Shown: piece after piece, positions 1 to 6,748 of the stretch
Layout: each line of letters begins with the position of its first letter
Position numbering within the stretch: the first letter of the stretch is position 1
NCBI GenBank assembly: GCA_002685275.1
Contig: NYWX01000029.1
Span: forward strand, 1 to 7,476
DNA: 7,476 bases
Source: Gammaproteobacteria bacterium
GTDB lineage: Bacteria > Pseudomonadota > Gammaproteobacteria > Woeseiales > Woeseiaceae
Direction: 5' to 3'
Translations under genes and position numbers: made by a program
The notes under the pieces: generated by a model
What the model was told of the DNA's origin: nothing
Databases searched by the model: none
Seen by the model: only the letters and a program-made list of their open reading frames with translations

Positions 1-1731
1 AAAATTTCATTTACAGAATCTTTAGAAAGGCGTATAAAATTAATCCATGCAAAAAAGTCTGATTTGGTAATTCTAATCAAAGAGTTGCGTAAAGAGGTAT
101 CCAAATCAATTGAAAACAATAGGGAGTTCTTTGAAAATTTTTCTGAGAATATTTATGTCATCTCCTGTGGGTTTAAAGAATTTATTGACGATATTGTTGA
201 AGAATACGATATCCCTTCAGATCGTGTTTTTGCAAATACCTTTAAATTTGATGAAAACGATATCATTGTTGGATTTGATGAAAATAATGTTTTGTCTCAG
301 CATAATGGCAAGATTCAATGTCTAAAAGATTTAAATTTAGATGGAGAGATACAAGTAATTGGAGATGGTTACAGCGATTATGTTACAAGAGAAGTCGGAG
401 TGGCAGATAAATTTTTTGCTTACACTGAAAATGTGGAAAGAGAAAAAACCATCGAAAACGCAGACCACGTTGCACCGAACCTTGATGAATTTTTATTTGT
501 GAACAAACTACCTAGAAACCATTCTTATCCAAAAAATAGGATTAAAATCCTATTATTGGAAAATGTACATCCCGATGCTTTCGAAAAATTATCCGGAGAC
601 GGATTTACCGTTGAATTGGTAAAAACAAGTATCCCCGAAGAAGAACTGATTGAAAAATTACAAGGAGTACATGTATTGGGAATACGATCCAAAACCCAGA
701 TTACCAAAAAAGTAATTCAAGCTGCAGATAAGTTAATGGCCATCGGTGCATTTTGCATCGGAACCAAGCAAATAGATTTAGACGCATGCAAAGAGAATGG
801 AATTGTAGTTTTTAACGCGCCATATAGCAACACTCGTTCTGTGGTAGAGCTTGCTCTCGGAGAGATTATCATGCTCATGCGTTCTGTATTTCAAAGAAGC
901 ACTGAATTGCACAACGGGCATTGGAATAAAACAGCGCAAGGTTCTCGTGAAGTAAGAGGAAAAAAGCTGGGTATTGTTGGATATGGAAATATTGGGAAAC
1001 AATTATCTGTACTCGCAGAAGCCCTGGGTATGGATGTATATTACTATGATATAGAAGATAAATTGGCTTTGGGAAATGCAACTCGTTTAGACGATATAAA
1101 TGAGTTGTTAGCACTTTCTGATGTGGTTACTTTGCATATTGATGACAATGCAGCCAATAAAAATTTTATTGGTAAAAAAGAATTGGAATCGATGAAAGAT
1201 GGAGCTATTCTCGTGAATTTATCAAGAGGTTTTGTGGTAGATATAGAAGCATTAAGAGATGTCTTGAAAAGTGGAAAATTGTCAGGAGCTGCTGTAGATG
1301 TTTATCCACAAGAGCCAAGAGCAAATGGAGACTACTCTACCGAACTACAAGGTTTAGACAATGTAATTTTAACTCCTCATGTTGGTGGAAGCACAGAAGA
1401 GGTACAAAAAGATATTGCAGATTTTGTACCAGAGAAAATCATGGCTTATATCAATTCTGGAAATACTGTAGATGCTGTAAACTTCCCTAATATTCGTTTG
1501 CCTAGACAAGATTTTCATAGGTTTTTGCATATTCACAAAAATGTTCCTGGGGTAATGGCTAATATCAATAAGTTGTTGGCAGAGTTTGAATTAAATATTA
1601 CAGGTCAGTATTTATCAACCGATTCCAAAGTAGGATATGTAATTACCGATGTTGACAAAGAATACAATAAAAAAGTAATCAAAGCATTGAAAAATATTGA
1701 AGGAACTATCAAGTTTCGCGTGTTATATTAA
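1..1731 (+). CDS. serA: Phosphoglycerate dehydrogenase with N-terminal HAD phosphatase-like domain (5' truncated)
   Basis: The enzyme oxidises 3-phosphoglycerate to 3-phosphohydroxypyruvate with NAD, the first step of serine biosynthesis, in the cytoplasm. The frame is open to base 1, so the true start lies outside; a TTG at 64 is internal, not a start. Of 576 visible residues, about 1-165 are a HAD domain of the phosphoserine-phosphatase type: motif II Ser55 (ISCG), a motif III Lys near 104 and motif IV GDGYSD at 121-126. The motif I DxD would lie upstream and is not seen. From about 180 follows a D-isomer 2-hydroxyacid dehydrogenase: nucleotide loop GYGNIG at 327-332, then Arg409 (NLSRG), Glu438 (PQEPR) and His460 (TPHVGG) as the catalytic set. 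An ACT-like domain (about 508-576) ends the protein, probably for serine feedback. Flavobacterial homologues, from memory, are about 630 residues, so roughly 50-60 are missing. Whether the HAD domain is active as a phosphatase cannot be judged here. Confidence 0.93.
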   Translation, partial: KISFTESLERRIKLIHAKKSDLVILIKELRKEVSKSIENNREFFENFSENIYVISCGFKEFIDDIVEEYDIPSDRVFANTFKFDENDIIVGFDENNVLSQHNGKIQCLKDLNLDGEIQVIGDGYSDYVTREVGVADKFFAYTENVEREKTIENADHVAPNLDEFLFVNKLPRNHSYPKNRIKILLLENVHPDAFEKLSGDGFTVELVKTSIPEEELIEKLQGVHVLGIRSKTQITKKVIQAADKLMAIGAFCIGTKQIDLDACKENGIVVFNAPYSNTRSVVELALGEIIMLMRSVFQRSTELHNGHWNKTAQGSREVRGKKLGIVGYGNIGKQLSVLAEALGMDVYYYDIEDKLALGNATRLDDINELLALSDVVTLHIDDNAANKNFIGKKELESMKDGAILVNLSRGFVVDIEALRDVLKSGKLSGAAVDVYPQEPRANGDYSTELQGLDNVILTPHVGGSTEEVQKDIADFVPEKIMAYINSGNTVDAVNFPNIRLPRQDFHRFLHIHKNVPGVMANINKLLAEFELNITGQYLSTDSKVGYVITDVDKEYNKKVIKALKNIEGTIKFRVLY

Positions 1732-1765
1732 TATATCAAATTCGAGCAAAGTACAAATGTTTCGA

Positions 1766-1773
1766 TATTTTTG
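1766..1773 (+). promoter_or_regulatory. Possible distal -7 box (TAttTTTG) upstream of kynU
   Basis: TATTTTTG matches the Bacteroidota -7 consensus TAnnTTTG exactly. The only -33-like sequence at suitable spacing is a poor TTCG at 1741-1744, 21 nt upstream. If used, transcription would start near 1780 and give a leader of about 60 nt containing the inverted repeat at 1798-1828. The box is short and this gap is AT-rich, so a chance match is possible. Confidence 0.3.
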
Positions 1774-1797
1774 TCTACCAAAAATTAAACCATAAAG

Positions 1798-1828
1798 AAT
1801 GATTGTCCTATCTTTGAATACAATCATT
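1798..1828. repeat. Perfect 9-bp inverted repeat around the proximal kynU -7 box; operator or hairpin
   Basis: AATGATTGT at 1798-1806 is the exact reverse complement of ACAATCATT at 1820-1828, with a 13-nt spacer containing the TAtcTTTG box. Five further T residues (1829-1833) follow the right arm, and the stem can be extended by a G-U and A-U pairs. Two readings are possible: a dyad operator on which a regulator would cover the -7 box and start point, or an AT-rich intrinsic terminator for serA. The arms have only two G-C pairs, which weakens the terminator reading. No regulator gene lies in the window to support the operator reading. Confidence 0.6.
1809..1816 (+). promoter_or_regulatory. 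Candidate proximal kynU promoter, -7 box TAtcTTTG
   Basis: TATCTTTG fits the Bacteroidota sigma-A -7 consensus TAnnTTTG and ends 22 nt before the kynU ATG, so the leader would be short (about 15 nt). A good -33 TTG is absent at the expected distance; the best is a TTAA around 1785-1788. The box lies in the spacer of the inverted repeat 1798-1828. A nearly identical arrangement, 27 nt between box and ATG, precedes the deaminase gene at 6344, which supports the call. Confidence 0.5.
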
Positions 1829-1838
1829 TTTTTATGCG

Positions 1839-3101
1839 ATGACTTACCAAAATACCCTTGATTATGCTAAAAAATTAGATCAAGAAGATGCTCTAGCAAC
1901 CCTGAGAAAAGAGTTCCATATTCCGAAAGACAAAGACGGAAATGACTGGCTTTATTTTACGGGAAATTCACTCGGGTTACAACCTAAATTGACCCAGAAG
2001 TATATTCAGCAGGAACTCAATGACTGGGCAAAATATGGGGTAGAAGGACACTTTGAAGCACAACATCCGTGGATGCCATACCACGAATTTCTCACAGAAA
2101 GCATGGCCGAGATCGTTGGGGCTAAGCCTCTAGAGGTGGTTGTGATGAACACCTTGACTACCAATTTACATTTGTTGATGGTTTCGTTTTATCAACCAAC
2201 CAAAATAAAATATAAAATTGTCATTGAAAGTGATGCCTTCCCTTCCGATAGATATGCCGTACAATCTCAACTAGAATTTCATGGGTTTGACCCTTGTGAA
2301 GGATTGGTTGAATGGAAACCTAGAAAAGGTGAGGAGTTACTGCATATGGAAGATTTGGAAACCATCCTGGAAGAACAAGGAGATGAAATTGCCATGCTTT
2401 TGATCGGTGGAGTGAATTACTATACGGGTCAGTATTTTGATTTAAAGAGAATTGCCGAATTGGGCCATGCAAAAAATTGTTTGGTGGGAATTGATTTGGC
2501 ACATGGAGCTGGAAATGTGCAACCCAACTTGCACGATAGTGGGGTGGATTTTGCAGCTTGGTGTACTTATAAATATTTGAATTCAGGACCAGGGTCTTTG
2601 GCCGGATTGTTTGTGCACGAAAAACATGCAAACAATAAGAACTTACCTCGATTTGCAGGGTGGTGGAATCACAATAAAAAAACGCGGTTCAATATGCGTC
2701 AACCTTTTGATGTAATGGCAGGTGCTGAAGGTTGGCAGTTGAGCAATCCTCCTATTTTATCGATGGCTGCCATTCGCGCATCGTTGGATGTATTTGCCAA
2801 AGTTAGTATGAACGCTCTTAGAGAAAAGTCTGTCAAACTTACAGGGTATTTTGAGTATTTAATCCATCAAATTGATTCGGATCAAATCAAGATTATAACT
2901 CCCAAGAATCCTAAAGAAAGAGGATGCCAACTGTCTGTTCAGGTAAAAAATGCAGATAAAAACCTGCATCGAAAACTAACGGAAAATCATGTGATTACCG
3001 ATTGGCGAGAACCAGATGTGATTCGTTGTGCGCCAGTTCCGCTATATAACAGCTTTGAAGACGTTTACAGAATGGTTCAAATATTGAAAAGCTTGTTATG
3101 A
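1839..3101 (+). CDS. kynU: Kynureninase
   Basis: A PLP-dependent fold-type I hydrolase that cleaves L-kynurenine to anthranilate, or 3-hydroxykynurenine to 3-hydroxyanthranilate, releasing alanine. With kmo next door, the 3-hydroxy substrate is the likely one. The 420-residue length is normal. Visible landmarks are TGNSLGLQP at 41-49, the FPSDRYA segment at 134-140, Asp219 in GIDLAHGAGN (expected to contact the PLP pyridine nitrogen), Lys245 in CTYKYLNSGPG (Schiff-base lysine), GWWNH at 274-278 and SNPPIL at 302-307. The start is secure: an in-frame TGA at 1815-1817 lies just upstream and no other in-frame ATG intervenes. No clear ribosome binding site is present, common in this phylum. The stop overlaps the next gene by 4 nt (ATGA), indicating one transcript and translational coupling. 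Confidence 0.96.
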   Translation: MTYQNTLDYAKKLDQEDALATLRKEFHIPKDKDGNDWLYFTGNSLGLQPKLTQKYIQQELNDWAKYGVEGHFEAQHPWMPYHEFLTESMAEIVGAKPLEVVVMNTLTTNLHLLMVSFYQPTKIKYKIVIESDAFPSDRYAVQSQLEFHGFDPCEGLVEWKPRKGEELLHMEDLETILEEQGDEIAMLLIGGVNYYTGQYFDLKRIAELGHAKNCLVGIDLAHGAGNVQPNLHDSGVDFAAWCTYKYLNSGPGSLAGLFVHEKHANNKNLPRFAGWWNHNKKTRFNMRQPFDVMAGAEGWQLSNPPILSMAAIRASLDVFAKVSMNALREKSVKLTGYFEYLIHQIDSDQIKIITPKNPKERGCQLSVQVKNADKNLHRKLTENHVITDWREPDVIRCAPVPLYNSFEDVYRMVQILKSLL

Positions 3102-4306
3102 AAAAGGCCTTAGTTCCCAGTTTGTTTATGGTTGGTACTTTCATGGCTATCAGCCAAAATAAGTACCAAAAAGATTTTGATTACTTTTGGGAATTGATGG
3201 AAGACCAATATGCTTATTTCGATCAAAAACAAACCCAATGGAATAAGGTAAAAGAACTTTACAACAGCAGATTACAGACGATCAAAAAAGATTGGGAGTT
3301 TACCTTTACCATTGAATTAATGAAACACGAACTGTACGATCCTCATCTAAGTCTCAATAGAAATCTTGATTTTTCGTTTCGTTTAATACCAAATGATTCA
3401 GATGCCTATATAAAAGTTGACAATGAAAAATATTATATCTCAGACATAAGAGATAGTTATAGGATTACCGAGTACAACCTTCAAATAGGAGATCAGTTGG
3501 TAAAAGTGAATGGGAAAAATATTCAGGAGATCATCCATTCTAATTTGCCAACATCTATTGAAAATCCGGATGAGGAGGTAAGGGAATATTTTGCCAACCT
3601 AATTTTTGCAGGTCGCCATAACGAACCGAGAAAATTCGACATTCTGCGAAATAAACAAAGTATAGAAGTTCAAGTACCGAGAGCAACGCCAATCAAGGAA
3701 TCTTCTTTGTTATTAGAATCTGATATTGTTTTGGGGGATGTAGGATATATAAAAATTAATAATTCTCTTGGTAATAATGAGTTGATCAATATGTTTCCAA
3801 AAGTGGTGGATGATCTTAAAAATACAAGAGCTTTGATAATAGACCTTCGTGAAACTCACGGAGGAGGAAATACAGATGTTGCCAAAGCCATTATGGGCCA
3901 GTTTATTACCCAAGAAATACCTTATCAAATTCACGAAAGAGTTGGTGTAGAACGAGCACTAGGCATCAAACGGAAATACATTGAAATTTTGTCACCATTA
4001 AAAAACCCCTATAGCAAGCCTGTATATGTTTTGGTAAGCCGCTGGACAGGCAGTGTTGGAGAGGCAATTGCTCAAGGGTTTTCAAATATGGATAAGGCAA
4101 CCGTTATTGGTACAAGCATGGCCCGTCTCTTAGGAGCCATAAAATGTGTTACTTTACCCGATTCCGGGTTAAACGTTTGTTTCCCTTTTGAGAAATTATA
4201 CAATATAGACGGAACACCACGAGAAGATTTTCAGCCGGATATTCAAACAAGAAATTACAAACAAACATTCCAAAAAACATTAGAATTGATACGTGAAAAA
4301 AAGTGA
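3098..4306 (+). CDS. Exported S41 (tail-specific/tricorn-like) peptidase family protein
   Basis: The 402-residue product starts with a Sec signal peptide: Lys2-Lys3, a hydrophobic core at about 4-18, and probable cleavage after Ser19 (A-I-S). It should therefore act in the periplasm or outside the cell, unlike its cytoplasmic neighbours. After the signal comes a helical N-terminal region of the S41/tricorn C1 type with Asp81-Pro-His83. A PDZ-like stretch (about 112-148, with QIGDQLVKVNGK) follows, then the S41 core from about 212: VGYIKI, ALIIDLR and HGGGN (254-258), and TGSVGE at 317-322. Ser319 sits where the TxSxxE nucleophile is expected. The lysine of CtpA-type enzymes is not evident, so a tricorn-like Ser/His arrangement with His83 is more likely, by inference. 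It overlaps kynU by 4 nt and kmo by 14 nt. No substrate can be assigned, and a link to tryptophan catabolism is shown only by position. Confidence 0.85.
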   Translation: MKKALVPSLFMVGTFMAISQNKYQKDFDYFWELMEDQYAYFDQKQTQWNKVKELYNSRLQTIKKDWEFTFTIELMKHELYDPHLSLNRNLDFSFRLIPNDSDAYIKVDNEKYYISDIRDSYRITEYNLQIGDQLVKVNGKNIQEIIHSNLPTSIENPDEEVREYFANLIFAGRHNEPRKFDILRNKQSIEVQVPRATPIKESSLLLESDIVLGDVGYIKINNSLGNNELINMFPKVVDDLKNTRALIIDLRETHGGGNTDVAKAIMGQFITQEIPYQIHERVGVERALGIKRKYIEILSPLKNPYSKPVYVLVSRWTGSVGEAIAQGFSNMDKATVIGTSMARLLGAIKCVTLPDSGLNVCFPFEKLYNIDGTPREDFQPDIQTRNYKQTFQKTLELIREKK

Positions 4307-5672
4307 GAAAATATTAATTATTGGCGGAGGATTGTGTGGGTCTCTTCTAGCATTGAGATTGGCGCAACGAGGTTATAAAGTACTAGTTTATGAAGGAAGG
4401 CCCGATTTGAGAAAAACTGAAATTTCGGCAGGAAGATCAATTAATTTGGCTTTGTCTAATAGAGGTTTAAAATCATTGCGGCTGGCAGGAGTTGAGGAGA
4501 AAGCACGTGAAATTTGTATCCCTATGCGAGGTCGTTTAATGCATGATATTGCAGGCAATACTTTTGAGTCTAATTACTCTGGGAGAGAAGGAGAATATAT
4601 CAATTCTATTTCACGGGGCGATTTGAACGGCATTCTTCTAACAGAAGCTGAAAAACACGAAAACGTTCACATTCACTTTCAGATGAAATGTCTGTCTGTT
4701 GACATAGAAAATAAGGAAGCTACGTTCGAATCTTACGATACCAAAGAACAGTTTGTAATCAAAGCAGATGTTATCTTTGGAACAGACGGAGCAGGTTCTT
4801 TATTGCGAAAGAGCTACGAACAGCAATTAGATGGTTTTAATGTTTCTCAAGAGTTTTTGACCCATGGTTATAAAGAGTTAGAAATTCCAGGGGTCCATGG
4901 CAAACATCTAATAAGCAAAGATCACCTGCATATTTGGCCACGGGGCGATTATATGCTGATCGCCTTGCCTAATATGGATGGAAGTTTTACAGTAACCCTA
5001 TTTTTAAGTTATTCTAAAGGTGAATTTAATTTTGATAACCTAACCACGAAAGAAAAAATCACAGAGTTTTTCGAAAGAGATTTTCCAGATACCCTGGCCT
5101 TAATTCCAGATGTTTTAAAGGAATTTGAAACCAACCCGACAGGGAAATTGGGAACCGTTAAATGCGCCCCATGGACATACAAAGGAAATACGCTTATTAT
5201 GGGAGATGCAGCCCATGCCATTGTTCCTTTTTATGGGCAAGGAATGAATGCTTCTTTTGAAGATGTTGCCGAGCTCGATGCTTTTATAGATGCGTACAGC
5301 GGTGATTGGGAAAAGATCTTTTTCGAATTTCAAAAAGACCGCAAAAAGAATGCCGATGCCATAGCGGATTTGGCCATCGATAATTATTACGAAATGAGAG
5401 ATCATGTGGCCAATCCAATTTTTAAAGAAAAAAGAAAGATTGAGATGGAATTAGAAAAGACCTTTCCCGATCTATATTCGTCTAAATATTCTTTGGTTAC
5501 CTTTAATGAGCATTTGGGCTATCATGAAGCAATGACCAGAGGTAGAATGCAAGATCAGATTTTATTAAAAATGATAAAAACTGGTGTAATTTCTGAGACC
5601 ACACCTAAGGAAAGAATACTGGAAGAAGTTAAAACTAGATCAGAAGAATTAGGGAATTTATCGGATGAATAG
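4293..5672 (+). CDS. kmo: Kynurenine 3-monooxygenase
   Basis: This FAD- and NAD(P)H-dependent aromatic hydroxylase converts L-kynurenine to 3-hydroxykynurenine, the substrate for the kynureninase encoded upstream. The 459-residue protein shows the Rossmann motif GGGLCG at 11-16 with Glu34 closing the ADP-ribose site, a GTDGAGS segment at 163-169, and the second FAD motif MGDAAHAIVPFYGQGMN at 303-319. The segments PMRGRLMHD and EYINSISRGDLN, and the C-terminal region with YEMRDHV and FNEHLGYHEA, distinguish KMO from general PHBH-type hydroxylases. No strong C-terminal membrane anchor is visible, as in other bacterial KMOs. The start is GTG, and an in-frame TGA at 4287-4289 rules out a longer protein. 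The gene overlaps the S41-like gene by 14 nt and the DUF1697 gene by 8 nt, so it depends on the kynU transcript. Confidence 0.96.
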   Translation: MKKSEKILIIGGGLCGSLLALRLAQRGYKVLVYEGRPDLRKTEISAGRSINLALSNRGLKSLRLAGVEEKAREICIPMRGRLMHDIAGNTFESNYSGREGEYINSISRGDLNGILLTEAEKHENVHIHFQMKCLSVDIENKEATFESYDTKEQFVIKADVIFGTDGAGSLLRKSYEQQLDGFNVSQEFLTHGYKELEIPGVHGKHLISKDHLHIWPRGDYMLIALPNMDGSFTVTLFLSYSKGEFNFDNLTTKEKITEFFERDFPDTLALIPDVLKEFETNPTGKLGTVKCAPWTYKGNTLIMGDAAHAIVPFYGQGMNASFEDVAELDAFIDAYSGDWEKIFFEFQKDRKKNADAIADLAIDNYYEMRDHVANPIFKEKRKIEMELEKTFPDLYSSKYSLVTFNEHLGYHEAMTRGRMQDQILLKMIKTGVISETTPKERILEEVKTRSEELGNLSDE

Positions 5673-6183
5673 ATTCCTCATTTTGCTTCGTGGTGTCAAT
5701 GTTTCTGGAAAGAATAAGCTACCTATGGAGATCTTTAGAACGCTTTTAATGTCTTATGGGTTTACCAATGTATCTACCTATATACAAAGCGGGAATATTC
5801 TTCTCAATAGCGATTGTACTCCCAAAGTTATTGAAAATCAAATCTCATTGCTCCTTCAAGAAAAGTATGGATATAAGATCCCTGTTTTTGTGTATACGAG
5901 AGCTGATTGGATGAAGATCATTGGCAATTGTCCATACCAAGAAGGGGAAAGAAAGCTGTACTTTACTTTTTTAAAGGATACTCCAAATCAAGATGCAACG
6001 AGAGCATACAAAAATGAAAATGATGAATTTACCATGATAGATAATGTGCTATACCTTGCTTGTGTAAGCTATGGAAAAACCAAATTAAATAATACCTTTC
6101 TTGAGAAACACTTCAAGGTTAGTGCAACAACACGAAATCAGAACACTGTAATGACACTTTGGGCCATGCTTACAAAACCATAA
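5665..6183 (+). CDS. DUF1697 family protein
   Basis: The 172-residue cytoplasmic protein has the DUF1697 signature: an N-terminal LLRGVNVSGKNKLPM (8-22), then the segment TYIQSGNIL at 38-46, and a C-terminal VSATTRNQNTV stretch. Length is typical, and there is no signal peptide or membrane segment. The biochemical function of this family is not established to my knowledge, so no role is assigned. The start matches the family N-terminus and overlaps the end of kmo by 8 nt, making it the last gene of the four-gene overlapping group. Such proteins are widespread and often sit in unrelated contexts, so its presence may be incidental, although the overlap implies co-expression with kmo. Confidence 0.9.
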   Translation: MNRFLILLRGVNVSGKNKLPMEIFRTLLMSYGFTNVSTYIQSGNILLNSDCTPKVIENQISLLLQEKYGYKIPVFVYTRADWMKIIGNCPYQEGERKLYFTFLKDTPNQDATRAYKNENDEFTMIDNVLYLACVSYGKTKLNNTFLEKHFKVSATTRNQNTVMTLWAMLTKP

Positions 6184-6263
6184 TTTTACAGTTTTTCCAT
6201 TCGATAAGACTCTAAAGCAATTCTACTCGGATAGCCCCAAATAATTGACTGCTATAAAATTTG

Positions 6264-6280
6264 ACTTTTCCTTAAAAAGT
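6264..6280 (+). terminator. Weak hairpin after the DUF1697 gene
   Basis: ACTTTT (6264-6269) pairs with AAAAGT (6275-6280) across a 5-nt loop and is followed by a T-rich stretch (TTTGTTTG). It could end the kynU-DUF1697 transcript, but the stem is only 6 bp with a single G-C pair. Read-through into the deaminase gene is quite possible. Confidence 0.2.
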
Positions 6281-6284
6281 TTTG

Positions 6285-6316
6285 TTTGAATCTTCCGAAT
6301 ACATCCAGTAACTTTG
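6285..6316 (+). promoter_or_regulatory. Bacteroidota-type promoter upstream of the 2-aminomuconate deaminase gene
   Basis: A -33 TTTG at 6285-6288 (with a second TTTG at 6281-6284) and a -7 TAacTTTG at 6309-6316 are separated by 20 nt, within the spacing usual for Bacteroidota sigma-A promoters. The -7 box ends 27 nt before the ATG at 6344. This is the best-formed promoter in the window and suggests the deaminase and dehydrogenase can be transcribed separately from kynU-kmo. Confidence 0.6.
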
Positions 6317-6343
6317 GAAAGACATACAAATTAGCCAAATAAG

Positions 6344-6748
6344 ATGACAGAGAAGAAAGTTACCCCAAGAGGAGCCTATCCTCATGTAAAAGTAGCAGGA
6401 GATTTTATCTTCGTTTCAGGAACCAGTTCGCGCAGACCCGATAACAGCATTGCTGGAGTTGAGATTATTGACGAAATGGGTACCAAAAGATTAGATATTT
6501 TTGAACAAACCAAAGCAGTTTTACAAAATATTGAACGAAACCTGCAAACAGTTGGGGTCAGTTTAAAAGATGTGGTAGAGGTTTCTTCCTTTCTGGTAAA
6601 CATGAATGATTTTGCTGGCTACAACAAAGCATATGGGCAATTTTTCGATAAAGAAACAGGTCCTTCAAGAACAACGGTAGCCGTACATCAACTGCCACAT
6701 CCAGATCTCGTTGTTGAGATAAAAGTGGTGGCCTACAAAAAGCAATAA
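6344..6748 (+). CDS. amnD: 2-aminomuconate deaminase (RidA/YjgF/Rid family)
   Basis: The 134-residue protein belongs to the Rid superfamily of small trimeric enamine/imine hydrolases. The details fit the 2-aminomuconate deaminase branch rather than general Rid[15 protein letters not shown] near the start, [12 protein letters not shown] at 24-35, [12 protein letters not shown] at 83-94 and [17 protein letters not shown] at 106-122. Arg109 lies at the position of the carboxylate-binding arginine of RidA (Arg105 in E. coli) and Glu125 at that of Glu120. The predicted reaction is 2-aminomuconate to 4-oxalocrotonate (2-oxohex-3-enedioate) with ammonia release. It directly precedes the gene for the enzyme that makes 2-aminomuconate, which supports the specific call. 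An in-frame TAG at 6332-6334 fixes the ATG at 6344. The stop overlaps the next start by one base (TAATG). A general RidA role is the main alternative. Confidence 0.88.
   Translation: MTEKKVTPRGAYPHVKVAGDFIFVSGTSSRRPDNSIAGVEIIDEMGTKRLDIFEQTKAVLQNIERNLQTVGVSLKDVVEVSSFLVNMNDFAGYNKAYGQFFDKETGPSRTTVAVHQLPHPDLVVEIKVVAYKKQ

Noticed and set aside
64..66. TTG at 64 as the start of the first gene
   Set aside because: The frame continues open to base 1 with residues matching the HAD domain of the serA fusion as I recall it (KISFTESLERR), so the start is upstream of the window.
2320..2631. 103-codon open frame on the minus strand inside kynU
   Set aside because: It lies wholly opposite a clear kynureninase gene, its translation resembles no family I know, and there is no promoter or start context.
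5115..5405. 96-codon open frame on the minus strand inside kmo
   Set aside because: It is antisense to the conserved second FAD motif of kmo; the open frame follows from the codon use of the real gene.
6245..6266. TTGACT copies as sigma-70 -35 boxes with TATAAA at 6253-6258
   Set aside because: The spacing to any -10-like sequence is wrong, and Bacteroidota primary sigma factors use TTTG/TAnnTTTG elements, which are present just downstream.
6344..6748. Generic RidA housekeeping enzyme that protects PLP enzymes such as kynureninase
   Set aside because: Tempting given kynU nearby, but [10 protein letters not shown] and [15 protein letters not shown] fit the aminomuconate deaminase branch, and the adjoining dehydrogenase would make its substrate.
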